Source: Paratrimastix pyriformis (Eukaryota; Preaxostyla; Paratrimastigidae). Taken from it: 64,000 nt of DNA. Both the position numbers and the translations under genes were made by a program. Positions 9,706 to 19,960 of this stretch are shown here, in pieces (the stretch's first letter is position 1; each line of letters begins with the position of its first letter). The stretch spans positions 1 through 64,000 of the forward strand of contig JAPMOS010000114.1 of assembly GCA_027972325.1 (NCBI GenBank), written 5' to 3'. Below the pieces are notes generated by a model that saw nothing but the letters and a program-made list of their open reading frames with translations, had not been told where the DNA came from and did no database searches.

Positions 9706-11840
9706 CGAGCCCCACCGCATGAGGAAGCTGCGGCGGAGGGCGGTGGAGGAGAGGGACTCGGAAAGGAGGAGGGAGATGCAGCGCCAATTGGCAAAGATGA
9801 GAAGCATGCACTACAAGAAGCGGGACAGGGCGTTGGAGGGAAAACGCAAACGGATATATAAGGGCATAATGACTGACGGGGTGGCGCCCGTCACGGCGTA
9901 TGCCACCAAGAACGGTGAAGGCAAGGTGGATAAGGTGGTGACAGATCCAGAATTGGTGAAGAGGGGATGGAGGGAATTCATGGCGGACCTGGCAAGGAGA
10001 GTGATGCCGATGGGCGGAATGAAGCAGGCACCGGTGGGAAGGTCTCAGGAGGAGGAGAGGGTCATCATGGCCCCCTTACCATGCATGACGTTGAAACGAT
10101 CCTGGGAGCACTCCCAGATGGCAAGGCAGCGGGCCCGGACGGGGTGACGGCGGAGATGATTCACGCCTGTCAGGATGAGATCAAGGAGTGGATGAGAAGG
10201 AGATATAATGAGATGCTGGAAAAGAGTGAGGTGCCGCAGGAGCTCAAGATTAGCTCGGTGTTTATGGCCACGAAATCGCAGACGGAGCACCCGGGGACCC
10301 GGCAGGAAGGAGACCGATCACTTTGATCCAAGTTTTCTGAAGGGGCTGCAGGTGGTGGTGGCGTCGCGGTTTCAAGACTGGTGCGTAGAGAAGCAAGTGT
10401 TTGGGGCGGAGCAGTTTGGATTCTTGAGGGGTCGGAGGATTGAGACCCCAATCGCAGAGATTATGGGAGTGCTCACTGACTCGAAAATTATGGGAGGTCG
10501 AGAGTTCCATATGTGCTCATTGGACATAAAAAGCATACGACACGGTGGACATGGACGCACTGAGGAGGGGGGTTGAGACGGATGGGGTTGAGGAGGCATT
10601 CATCAGGTACGTAGATAGTCTGTACGAGGGAAGGAAGGCGAGAGTGATCACAGGGTACGGACTGACAGAGAGCTACGACATAGAAAGGGGTATCAGCCAG
10701 GGGGACCCGCTTTCGTGTCTGCTCTTTATCTCATTCATGGAGGAAGTGCTGGCAGAGGTGCGAAAGCAGGAAGGTGGGTATATCCTGGATAGTGGGAGGA
10801 AGGTGAAAGTCCTTGCCTTTGCTGACGATGTTATGCTGGTCACTCGAACCAAGGAGCAGATGGTCCGGTTGGTCAACACAGTGAGACGGAAGGTGGAGGA
10901 GGCGGGCATGCAGCTGTCGTGGACCAAGTGTGACTACCTGTGTGGGGGGGTGAAGAGCAAGACGGACCTGGACCTGGGTGAGGGTCGAGTCATCAAGGTC
11001 CAGCAGAAGGGTGGGGCCATCCGATACCTGGGGATTTGGATAGACGAGGAGATGAACATGAAGATCAATACGGAGAAGGTCATCCAGAAAATGTGCGGGA
11101 GGCTGCACAGGCTGATGGACAAGAAGGTCCCCCCGAGGTTGATGGTGCAGATGATCAACGAGTGCGTGTCGACGTGCCTCCAGTACACGGCCAGACAGTG
11201 CCCCATGCCAAAGAAGGACTTGGAGATCCTACGGCAAAGATATGCGAGGGTCTTTAGGGAGATTGGTGGCTGTCTGGGGAAGTGCGATCCGGCGGAGGTG
11301 CTTTTCTTCCCGGAGGATGAAGGGGGCATGGGCCTGAAGGACCCGGTGGATGTGCATGATATGATGGTGCTGACACAGTTGTTGGGGAGAGTGGCGGATG
11401 AGCAAGGATGTGGGGTGATGCTCCGTGAGGAGATTGCACTTCTTCAGAAGTTGTGGACCACAAGTGAACCCCTGCTGGATGACCCGGGTAAGTGGGTAAG
11501 GCTCCACGGAAAGGAGAAGATGCCTGGCATCCTCTCGGGGATGCTGCAGGTCATGTCCAGGAATGATCTGGCCATTCTCAGGGAGGGCGAGGAGCTGAAA
11601 GAGGAGCAGGGGTCTGGGATGCCAACAACACTGGAGGAATTGGCAAGCCCGCACAGGATCACCAAGCAACACAGACAAACACTGATGAGGAGGGGGATCA
11701 GGAGCGTGGCAGACCTGATAGTGGGGGTAGGTTCCAGTGGAAGGGCAGGAAGCCACAGTATGTCAAAGCCATCATGGAGCGGGTCTGCGTCTGGGGAACA
11801 GAGTGGAGACGGAGTACGTGAAGCTGGCGAGGCGGATTAG
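9706..11840 (+). pseudogene. LINE reverse transcriptase (ORF2 middle part)
   Basis: A basic linker (RMRKLRRRAVEERDSERRRE, near 9720-9780) leads to the RT fingers GKAAGPDGVTAEMI (about 10122-10160), a QFGFLRGRRIETP block (about 10410), the first catalytic Asp motif SLDIK..AYDTVDMD (about 10515-10560), the GISQGDPLSCLLF block (about 10690) and the catalytic FADDVML box (about 10815-10840). Thumb and connection follow to 11840. Shifts are visible near 10100, 10270 and 10535; the last splits the first catalytic motif by an extra A. From 10545 to 11840 the frame is fully open (431 aa). It copies element RNA at the nicked target (family knowledge). Currently inactive as written. Confidence 0.82.
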
Positions 11841-12179
11841 AGAGGAAGAGGCGGCGGAGAAGGAAAGAGAAAGCAAGGATGGAGAGCGAGGGAGGGGAGC
11901 CAGAGGAATGGCGAGGACAAGGTCAATGGAGCCGGCTGCAAGACTGGAGAAGCAAAGAAGGGAAGAAGCAGACCAAGTTGGCTTTGGGGCAGAGTGGGAA
12001 GCTCTCGGTGGTGGTGCCGGCGACGTGTCGGAGAAAGACGCAGGGCGACAGGAGGGTAAAAAGAGAAGGTAGGGGCGAGTGGGACGACGAATGCAACAAG
12101 GGGCGCCTGAAGCAGGAGGGAAACAAAGATGGCGGCATGAGGAGCAGAATGGAGGCGCTGCGAGCGGAATGCGACGAGG

Positions 12180-12660
12180 TGCGGGTAGAGGAGCCCGAAC
12201 TCAAGTGGCGGACATTCTATACGGACGGTAGTGCATCCAGGAAGAAGAAGGACCGGCGAGCGGCACTGGCGGTGGTGGAGCGGCTGCCCAACGGGGTGCT
12301 GGCAGTGCGGGTTGGAAGAAGGTGCACGGGCAGGGGCAAACAAACAATGAGGCAGAGCTTGAGGCCATCCTGGAGGCCATCAGGGTGGGACAGGATGCAA
12401 ACGTGGAGGTGCGCACGGACAGCAAGGTGGCAAAGGGATGGGTGGAAGGGCTGATGAGGAGAGACTGGACGCCGACCGACCTAATCGAGTCGAAGGCTGA
12501 GGGTCTTCTTCGGAGGGCCAACGAATCTTGGAGGAACATAGGGGCGAGGTCAGGCTGGTTTGGGTAAAGGGGCACCAGGAGACAGGGGCATCGCTGGATG
12601 CGGAGGGGGAATAGGTTGGCGGACAAGATTGCAGGCCAGAGTATAAAACTGGAGAGCACC
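12180..12660 (+). pseudogene. LINE RNase H domain
   Basis: RTFYTDGSASRKKK (first Asp, about 12210), TNNEAELEAILEAI (Glu, about 12345) and VRTDSKVAKGWVEG (Asp, about 12410) are the canonical RNase H carboxylates; VWVKGHQETGASLDA with a following Asp near 12620 supplies the His/Asp end. The domain is spread over two or three frames: the YTDG part is in one, NNEAEL onward in another. It would remove template RNA during second-strand synthesis (family knowledge). Confidence 0.75.
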
Positions 12661-12806
12661 AAGGAGCCGCAAGAGCAGACCTGGGGATTTCGGCTTGTCC
12701 GGCGGAGCGATGGAAAGACGGTGGAGGAGATTTTCGTGAAAACCTAAAAGAGTGGGGCCGCAAAGGGCGCATCTTCAGGACAGCCCAGAAGTGCAAGAAT
12801 GCACTA

Positions 12807-13160
12807 GTGGTCATCAATGCTCAGACGGGAAATGGCGGAATAAATACGCAGACCATGCGATGCGAAATGTCGGGCAGACTGGCCATGATGGCAATCTTGC
12901 AGCGTTACATCACGGCCAACATCAGATTCTACATCAATGGTGAAGGGGATGGGAAATGTTGGTGTGGGGCGAGAGATTGTACAAACCATTTGGTTTTCGA
13001 ATGCCCTTCGATGATGGGCAGTGTCGCGGAAAGGTGGAGTGGTGCCAACGCGATCAAACTGATCGCGTGGCTGGACAAGGGGAAGGAGCAGAAGATGCAG
13101 AACAATTGCTCCAAGAAAATGGGTGGAGCCTATGGGCCGAAGTGTGCAGGTGAGAGGTAA
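12807..13160 (+). CDS. LINE post-RNase-H domain with Cys/His finger
   Basis: 117 residues. The core CWCGARDCTNHLVFECP (about 12958-13010) has the Cys-x-Cys...His-x4-Cys spacing often found after the RT/RNase H part of LINE ORF2, where it is thought to bind nucleic acid. It follows the RNase H domain in the same element and is followed by a Glu/Arg-rich stretch leading to the C-terminal domain. Probably part of the broken ORF2, not a separate gene. Confidence 0.6.
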   Translation: MVINAQTGNGGINTQTMRCEMSGRLAMMAILQRYITANIRFYINGEGDGKCWCGARDCTNHLVFECPSMMGSVAERWSGANAIKLIAWLDKGKEQKMQNNCSKKMGGAYGPKCAGER

Positions 13161-13768
13161 GCAGATAGCGATGGACAGACTCTGGGAGCTCATCGAGCGA
13201 TCGCGGGGGCGCTGGTACCGCGCCCGAACCTGGGACAGCTTCTGGGAAATGTTCACCACAGAAGTGGCGAACCTGTGCGATCGGTACGCGGATGGAGTGA
13301 GCACGGAGATGGCAGAAGGGCAGACCCACAAGAGCACCCTGCGAAACCAGTGGACGACCCCCACGTGGTGTCCTCTCTGCTCAGACAAGCAGGCAGTTTG
13401 ACAACGATGGCATTCTCGCATCCTGGGAATGCCGATTTGAGCTTCCCCGAATTCAGAACACCCAGCAAAGATGATTGTTTTTGGGTGGAAGACTGGATGG
13501 ATATGGGCTGTTCAAGGAGAATCGTGACCTCCTCATCTTTGCCAACCCGGAGTACAACCCCAGGAAGAGATGGACCGATTATTTAAGGCAATTGGCGATT
13601 GGGCAGAGAGTCCAATGGGAAGAGCTGGGAAGAGAGCTTTCCGATGCATCGCAATCGTCCCGTACGGTGGGTAAGCCCAACCGGACGCGGCCGGTGCAGG
13701 GAATGGAGGCGCAGCATGGCGTCGGATTGGCCTTGAGGGGGACATGCGATTGAAGGAGCTGTTTATCA

Positions 13769-14248
13769 TTGAGGAAGGGGTTTCGGCTTCTGGCTGCCGA
13801 GCTTCTGGCGGACAGGGAGAAAGGTGCGGGGAAGGCCCCGTTCGACGTGGGCATCCTGCTCTTTGAGAACCAGAGGGCCCGGGAGAGATTTCCGATGGAT
13901 CCTGCCCCGTTGTGGGCTTTGGAGAATATGCTTCGGAAAGAGGCGGGTGCGCGGAAGGTGGAGGCTGACTACGAGGGGCGTCCGAAGGAGGGCGAGGTGC
14001 TCCACAACTGGAGGGGGATCTCAGAGGGGGTGGTGCGGAAAGTTGCGGGAAGGCTTCGGAGGCGGTGCGGATTTCGAGAGATGTACGCGAATGATTGCAG
14101 ACTGGCAGCAGAGTTGGGGATTGTGGATGAAGACACCCAAAAGGAGATTGGGAGCGAAATTGGTGCACTCCGCAAAACCATGCTGCTGGCGATCATGCAA
14201 CGAAAGAAGAACGAGAAAAATGAAGAAGGGATGAACGAGGAGACGTAG
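13769..14248 (+). CDS. LINE ORF2 C-terminal domain
   Basis: 159 residues homologous to the reverse-strand fragment at 8560-9117. Conserved blocks are FDVGILLFENQRARERFPMD, ALENMLRKEAGAR and LAAELGIVDEDTQKEIGSE, ending in a Lys/Asn/Glu tail. Its stop at 14248 is followed by the 3' untranslated region with inverted repeats (GGGACGG region 14265-14300; CCCGCGGGCTTCGGCCCG about 14359-14380) and the (CA)n tail. Two copies conserving this reading at protein level suggest it is functional in the live family. No name recognised. Confidence 0.6.
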   Translation: MRKGFRLLAAELLADREKGAGKAPFDVGILLFENQRARERFPMDPAPLWALENMLRKEAGARKVEADYEGRPKEGEVLHNWRGISEGVVRKVAGRLRRRCGFREMYANDCRLAAELGIVDEDTQKEIGSEIGALRKTMLLAIMQRKKNEKNEEGMNEET

Positions 14249-14429
14249 TCCGGGGTCGGCGGTGACCGTCCCTCGGGGACGGTAGCCGACCCATGGGCCT
14301 CTTGGGACGTCCCATCCTGCGAGTTTATCTCGCGGGGAGGGCGGACCGGGGGGTTCATGTTACCCGCGGGCTTCGGCCCGAGCACGGACCCGGCGAAAGC
14401 TGGGAAGTATCACACACACACACACACAC

Positions 14430-15261
14430 TGTGGACGAGGCTGAGCCGGTGCGCAGAGGGAAGGGATTGTTTGGGCCCGTGGTCAAGGATAGGTGGCTGG
14501 TCAGAATCCACCACCCTGATGCCCGCAGTCTGCCGAGACCCCCAGCAAAGATGGATGCGCTGCCCATGGTGGGAAACACGGCTCTGTCCCTGGGGTGTGC
14601 GGGGAACATGTTGGATGAGGCGAAGGCCTGGGCGGAGTCGGTTGGTGCCCAGGTGATGTCGGCCACCCCCTCTGCTGGCGAGAGGACAACCTTCCTATCA
14701 AATGAGATGGTAGCCCCCGAGGCTTTATTTGCTGCGTGGAAACGGCAACGCACCAGCACGACCAATGTTGGAGTGACCCCTTGCGGCCGGAGCCTGGTCC
14801 TGGAGGTGCGTGGCCCGGTTGAGCGGGCTGTTACCCGCCCGGTGAAGGTCCCAGTGCGGTCAGCGTCGCGCGAGGTGGAGGTGCGTTGGAGGCTGGCCCC
14901 AAGCGCTGCGAAGAAGACCGAAGACCTGGGCTGGCGCAGCGGAAGGTCGGAGATGGAGCTCGAAGTGGCCCTCCAGGCTGCCCTGGACGAAGGGACAATT
15001 GCGGATGCATCTGCGGTGAAATGGGACAGTGGCATGGTCTTTGCAGCGCCAGCGGACCTGGTCTCCCTTAAAGGTCTGATTATCCCGCTACCGTTGGCTC
15101 ACTGTTTTGAGGACAGTGGCTCTGTTCCGGATGGAAAGAGGGAGAAGGCCAGGCCGGCCTTCATTGGAGGTAAGGCCCCCTGCAGCGAAGCTGGCCTCGG
15201 TCTTCGAAGGGTTCGACCACCCTGCAGCGGTGACGCCGGCGTCAGCCCGGCCCCCTGGTGA
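14430..15261 (+). CDS. LINE ORF1-like protein, copy 1, main part
   Basis: Continues the frame interrupted at 9705. The open frame 14293-15261 reads VDEAEPVRRGKGLFGPVVKD and VRIHHPDARSLPRPPAKMD, then a MVGNTALSLGC segment, an Arg/Val-rich middle, and QAALDEGTIADASAVKWDSG with a C-terminal Pro/Gly-rich tail. No zinc knuckle or RRM was recognised. The position, ahead of protease-like and endonuclease parts, is what makes ORF1 the likely identity (inference). Copy 2 (about 19236-19960) is similar but has a foreign patch. The ORF continues only by removing the LINE insertion at 9706-14429. Confidence 0.45.
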
Positions 15262-17010
15262 CGTCGCCGACGCCGTCAGTGCCGGTGACGCCGACTCTGG
15301 CCACGCCGGGGACGGGGCAGGCTATGCAGCCCGAGGATGGGGCGGCGAAGAGTGCCCTGGCGAGAAGGGGACGGCAGCTGTCAAGACTGCCTCGGCGACA
15401 GATACGGCCAAGAGCAAGAAGAGGAAGCCCAGCCCAAGCGGGGAGCGACGTTCGTCGCACTCGCATCACCACACGCATGCACATGGGCATGGGTCGTCGC
15501 ATCGGTAACGATGAGGGGGGCCTCTCGAAGCTAGCGCGCTTCTGAGATGTATATGGAGACGGGCCATCGCGCTGTAAACATTTTGGTGCGTCTCTGGAAG
15601 AGAGTATGGATGGGGGACAACGAGGGGTAACAAGGGGCAGACTGGAACGGTGGGATGGAATTGGGACAGTGATCGATCGTGGCATCTTGAGGTGGTGGGA
15701 CTCTGCATTGTGTCTTGCGTAAGGCAAGTGAGCGGAGAAGGGTATGGAACGGAACAGACTGGAACAATGGGCGTGGCAGGGTCAATGGAGGTGAGCTGGG
15801 TACGGGATCAGATGGTGGAGATGGTTGGGAGAGAAGCGCTATGGGGCAGTGGATGTGGAAAATTGGAAGTGGGAAAATGGGTGGACCTGGTGGATGAAGT
15901 ATGGCAGGAAGGGATAGGAATTAACGCGAGAATCGATGGAATCGAGCGTTTGGAGATGGCTGGTACAAAGAGGATGTTGGCTGAATGGCTGCTATGTGGA
16001 TGTGGGAAGGAGAGTTCTGGTACCTGAGGGAAGCTGGGATGATGGGGAAAAACTGACCGGCGAACTGAAGGAGTATTGGGCGTGGGGATAGCTTCTAGCC
16101 GGAGGCTGCCGGAAAAGGCTGAACTTGCAGGATGAGCGATGGGGTAGGGGGAGCCCGAGAGTCATGTTGAAAGATGCTGTGGGGACCGAGAAGATGTGGC
16201 ATGTGAGCGGAAGGATGAGGTTCTGTGCCATTTGCTGATCAGGGAACGGACTCTGGGGGCTGCGATGGGACGGTGATCTCGGTCAGGCAAAAGGCAGCGG
16301 AACAACAATGGTCTGGCATTATATTTCAGAAAACAAGATGAACGAAGGACACTGGAGATGTATCAGCCAGTGGATCGCACGGTGGGCGAGGTGGTAATGG
16401 CAGGGTTGGGGCTGACATGGAATTGGTTGTTGGCGATGGGGATAGCGGAATGTGAGGTGCAGAGGAGATTGTGGGAAGGGAAGAAGCGCAAAAGAAAGGT
16501 GCGGAGATGGAGTGGGGAGACGGGGCGGAAGACGGCTCGGAGAAGGGTGCGGGGATGGCGCGGCATGGACGAGGGCGGGGCGGATGGATGCCGGGGGTTC
16601 GGTTGGTAGGGACGGGGTGAAAGTGGTGGCATCGAGAGGTGTCGATGGGTGTCCGGGCGAGGATGTACCCCTGGAGGGGGAGAGGCATGGACGATTTGGA
16701 TGGGGGAGGAGCGGGCAGCCGGGGATGGATAGGGTACCGGTGCAGGAGACGTCGAGCAATATCGTGGCATCGCCAACACGACTGGACACAGGTGTTGGTT
16801 GAGCGCCGGGCTGCAGGCGGCAGGCGGTTGGTGGGGCAGATCCGCTGTTTGATGTGGTCAGAGGTGTCGGTGGGGACCTGATGGAGAAGAAGGGATTTGG
16901 AAGAGGGGACGGAGGGACTGGATGAGACGCAGGATGGAAGCAGGGGTGGCTGTGATTGAGCTGCTGAAAGGGCGCGGATCCCGGTGGGAGTCAGGATGAG
17001 GGTGGTGGAC
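15262..17010 (+). other. Purine-rich G/A-biased part of the LINE 5' region; coding likely but frames broken
   Basis: Strong strand bias (G and A on plus). Short open stretches such as LVGREALWGSGCGKLEVGKW and TGELKEYWAWG are conserved between the two copies, but each copy is chopped by many 1-4-nt indels. No Cys-box of a ubiquitin protease was recognised here, though this is where it would be expected. No independent gene is claimed. Confidence 0.4.
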
Positions 17011-17014
17011 GTGT

Positions 17015-17570
17015 GTGGAATGCGGATGTGAAAGTGTTGGCAGAGAGAGGGCGCGGGAGTGCTTGTTTGTGCGTCTGATGAGGGACGGAGACAGTATGAA
17101 TGAGGCGGTAAGGAGGGTAGTGATGGCAGATGACCGTGTCATGAAGAAGTGTCCGGTGTGTGGTGGGGACCAGTGGCATGCACGGGATGAGCGTGCGATA
17201 GAAGGGGAGAGTGTCCTGGTGGTGCAGGTGGTTCGGAACCAGAGGGGTAGGGGGCGGATCAGACGCAGTGGAAAGTGCAGCCGGACATAGTAGACGTACT
17301 CGGGACAAGCTACCACCTGGAAGCGGAGGCGGAATTCTGTGGAAGAAGGGGCGGGGGGCGTCATTGGGTGGCACTGAAAGGATTGATGGGGCGTGGTGGA
17401 GGTTCAATGACAGTGTGGTGTATGAGGTGGGGGAGTGCGAGATTATGCATGGGGATGTTTTCGTGTACGTGGCTGAAGCTGGAATGGGTCGCGGATGCAA
17501 AGGTCCGGGAGGGGGCCAGCATTTGGGGGAGCTGCAGAGGGGAGACTGCAGTAGGTATCGTGTGCGGTGA
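17015..17570 (+). pseudogene. Ubiquitin-specific-protease-like (USP/UCH) C-terminal domain inside a LINE, copy 1
   Basis: Order matches the second half of a USP fold: KKCPVCGGDQWHARDER (zinc-ribbon Cys pair, about 17145-17190), GESVLVVQVVRNQRG, then YHLEAEAEFCGRRGGGRHWV (the His box, about 17310-17372), then in the next frame WWRFNDSVVYEV (the FNDS Asp box, about 17394-17430) and HGDVFVYVAEAG. USP enzymes end in a G-H-Y/W-v-A-l box and a W..F-D/N-D-S-x-V box; both are present. The Cys box was not found upstream. One shift separates the His and Asp boxes and is shared by copy 2, so it may be ancestral. It could deubiquitinate or process element proteins (inference). Confidence 0.55.
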
Positions 17571-17888
17571 GGAAAGAGAGTCAAGGGATGACAGGGCGGG
17601 GAGCAGACAAGGAGAAGCCTGAAGGACAGGAGGAGCAGGTCCTGGTAGCGGGCGTGTCGTATCCGGAAGTGAGTCGGCGACCTGGGGATGGGATGAGCAG
17701 GAAGGCAAGGAAGAAGAGGGGGAAGAAGGATGCACAAAGGAAGAGGCAAAAAGCAAAAATGTTGGATATTGAGGAGGGGATATGACGTGAAGGCGGAGGA
17801 GGAGGAGTTTCGGGGGTGGAGAAGTGGTGCCAGGGAGGGAAGGAGGCCAACCTGAGGGCGGGGTTGCCGATGAAGGAGGAGGACAGGA
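17571..17888 (+). other. Basic linker region between protease-like and endonuclease parts
   Basis: Encodes Lys/Arg/Glu-rich sequence (RKARKKRGKKDAQRKRQKA near 17690-17755), plausibly a nucleic-acid-binding or nuclear-localisation segment. It is conserved in copy 2 at about 22225-22545. Confidence 0.45.
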
Positions 17889-18842
17889 TGCGGGTGGCAG
17901 GGTGTGCGAGGACTTGGGTCAGAGTGGAAGCGAAGTAATGTGGCGGACCTGTTGCGGGTAGGACGGGTAGACATTGCCCTGTTGCAAGAAACAAAGGGGA
18001 CGAAGGCGAATAAGGAGCAGTTGGAGGAGAAGTGGATGAGGGGATGGCGGTGGAGGAGTTCGGTGGTGGAGAATGCGGTGGAGCGTCACCCCAAGGGGGG
18101 GGTGATGATAGGATATAGACGGACCCTGCAGATGGCGGTGCGTCGTGTCACGGAGGTCCTGCCGGGCTATTTGATGTACATGGACTGGTCGGAGGAAAGA
18201 CCAACCTCGGCTGGTGAATATGTACTATCCGACTGGGGAGGGAGATGACAAGGAGAGGGTCAGGAAGGTGATTATTGAAAGGCTGGATGAGTGCATGGCG
18301 GAGGGGCGGCAGAGGGAAGGGGAGTGGTGGTGTACACGGATGCGAATAGCTGGGCCAAGGAAGTCGGAGAGCATGAGAAGTTGGGACTGTATGACACGGC
18401 GAAGATGGTAGGCAAGGAGAATGAGATCACGTTTGTGCGGAACAAGAAGGGGGGGGATGCAGAGGAGAAGGACAAGCAGCCGGGGATGAAAGGGGTGGCT
18501 CGGTTGGACCTTTGCCTCGCAACGCAAGGGACGATGGCAAGGATGCTCGATAACCTATGGGTATGGAGAAATGAGGAGATACAGTGGAGCGAAGTTACAG
18601 ACCATCACATGGTCGTGACTGACTTGAGGAACATGCTGCCGGCATGGGCGGGGACGACAAGGAGGAAGGTGGCCATTTGCCCGTCCAGGTCGGACTTGGA
18701 CGCGTTGCTGCGTGAAAAAGGGAGAAAGAGTATGATGTGTTGGTGGAAGATGGGCTCATATAGGAGGAAGGTGGCGGAGATGATTCGAAAGGCATCGGGG
18801 AAGGGGAGGAGCTGTCATTCGAACAGATGGGTCGGATCCTGA
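17889..18842 (+). pseudogene. LINE APE-type endonuclease, copy 1
   Basis: Reading starts MRVAGW..VRGLG (copy 2 preserves GWNVRGLG; copy 1 lacks four bases there). It continues with DIALLQETKG, whose Glu is the metal ligand, then GGVMIGYRRT, TDANSWAKEVGEHEK (the DxN block, about 18335-18380), ARLDLCLATQG (about 18500) and VTDHHMVVTD, the terminal Asp-His pair (about 18592-18625). The order and spacing are those of apurinic-endonuclease-like domains that nick target DNA in LINEs. A frame change lies between about 18235 and 18290. The linker up to 18896 ends abruptly where copy 2 begins. Confidence 0.75.
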
Positions 18843-19235
18843 GGGAAACGGCGGGGCATGTGTTTGGGTACCGGGAGGTTACAAATACGGATCGGGACGC
18901 TTTATTCTGAGAAGCTCATCGAGGCAAGGGATGGAACAGGGAATGCGGGAAAGTAGGAGGAGGAATGGAATGAACCACTTTCGTGTTGGAAGCATGGTGC
19001 TGTAAGAAGGGGACAATCGATGATCTGCGGCCTGGCAACGATCCTCACTTTGTTGTTCTTCTGTGGTGCGGTAATGCTGACGGGTGGCTCCTCGCTCCCT
19101 GGCGTTGCCACCAAGGTTCGGCCGATCCAGTTGCTGCGGTGGCTCCTGCCCCGCTGGTCCCGTCCCCGGTTTGTTGGGGTGGGGCTGGAGGCTGTCCGTC
19201 CGGACGGGTCTCCAACGGTTTCGGTGGATGGCGCT

Positions 19236-19960
19236 GTGGACGAGGCTGAGCCGGTGCGCAGAGGGAAGGGATTGTTTGGGCCCGTGGTCAAGGATAGGTG
19301 GCTGGTCAGAATCCACCACCCTGATGCCCGCAGTCTGCCGAGACCCCAGCAAAGATGGATGCGCTGCCCATGGTGGGAAACACGGCTCTGTCCCTGGGGT
19401 GCGGGGAGATGATGACGCCTGCGGATGGGATCGAGTCGGTGCCCAGGTGATGTCGGCCACCCTCTGCTGGCGAGAGGACAACCTTCCTATCAAATGAGAT
19501 GGTAGCCCCCGAGGCTTTATTTGCGGCACGAAACGGCAACGCACCACAGTTGGGACCCGGCGGAGGACCTGATCCTTTGAGCCAAGCCTTTCTGAAGGGG
19601 CTGCCCGGTGGAGGTGGCGTCGCGGTTTCAAGACTGGTGCGTCGCGAAGAAGTGCTTGGGGCTGGCGCAGTTTGGAGCGGAAGGTCGGAGATGGAGCTCG
19701 AAGTGGCCTCCAGGCTGCCCTGGACGAAGGGACAATTGCGGATGCATCTGCGGTGAAATGGGACAGTGGCATGGTCTTTGCAGCGCCAGCGGACCTGGTC
19801 TCCCTTAAAGGTCTGATTATCCCATACCGTTGGCTCACTGTTTTGAGGACAGTGGCTCTGTTCCGGATGGAAAGAGGGAGAAGGCTAGGCCGGCTCTTCA
19901 TCGGAGGCAAGGCCCTGCAGCGAAGCTGGCCTCGGTCTTCGAAGGTTCGACCACCCTGCA
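19236..19960 (+). pseudogene. LINE ORF1-like protein, copy 2
   Basis: Shares VDEAEPVRRGKGLFGPVVKD, GLFGPVVKDRWLVRIHHPD and QAALDEGTIADASAVKWDSG with copy 1, but small indels shift frames several times, and the middle is replaced by a roughly 120-bp RT-like patch. Function as for copy 1. Confidence 0.4.

Larger units (their letters stand above)
9706..14429 (+). mobile_element. LINE insertion with RT, RNase H, CCHC-like finger and (CA)n tail, flanked by a 10-bp target duplication
   Basis: TGTGGACGAG stands at 9696-9705 and again at 14430-14439; the uninterrupted form is in copy 2 near 19235. The insert starts inside the segment between endonuclease and RT (5'-truncated, as usual for target-primed insertion) and ends in a GC hairpin followed by (CA)n at about 14411-14429. 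Coding order: pre-RT linker, RT, RNase H, Cys/His finger, C-terminal domain. Several frameshifts break it. A (CA)n tail in place of poly(A) is shared with the reverse-strand fragment, so it is a family trait. RNase H places it among I/Tad/Ingi-like clades rather than L1 (inference). Confidence 0.8.
9347..18896 (+). mobile_element. LINE 5' part, copy 1 (ORF1-like, ubiquitin-protease-like, endonuclease), interrupted by another LINE
   Basis: Pieces 9347-9705 and 14430-18896 together match 18897-22629 from a CTTTATTCTGAG start block. The interruption is the LINE insertion 9706-14429. Order: ORF1-like reading (9445-9705, 14430-15261), purine-rich stretch, ubiquitin-protease-like domain (about 17020-17520), basic stretch, APE-type endonuclease (about 17889-18660), linker. 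The copy stops at 18896 where copy 2 starts head-to-tail, before any reverse transcriptase. It differs from copy 2 by many short indels. Confidence 0.6.
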
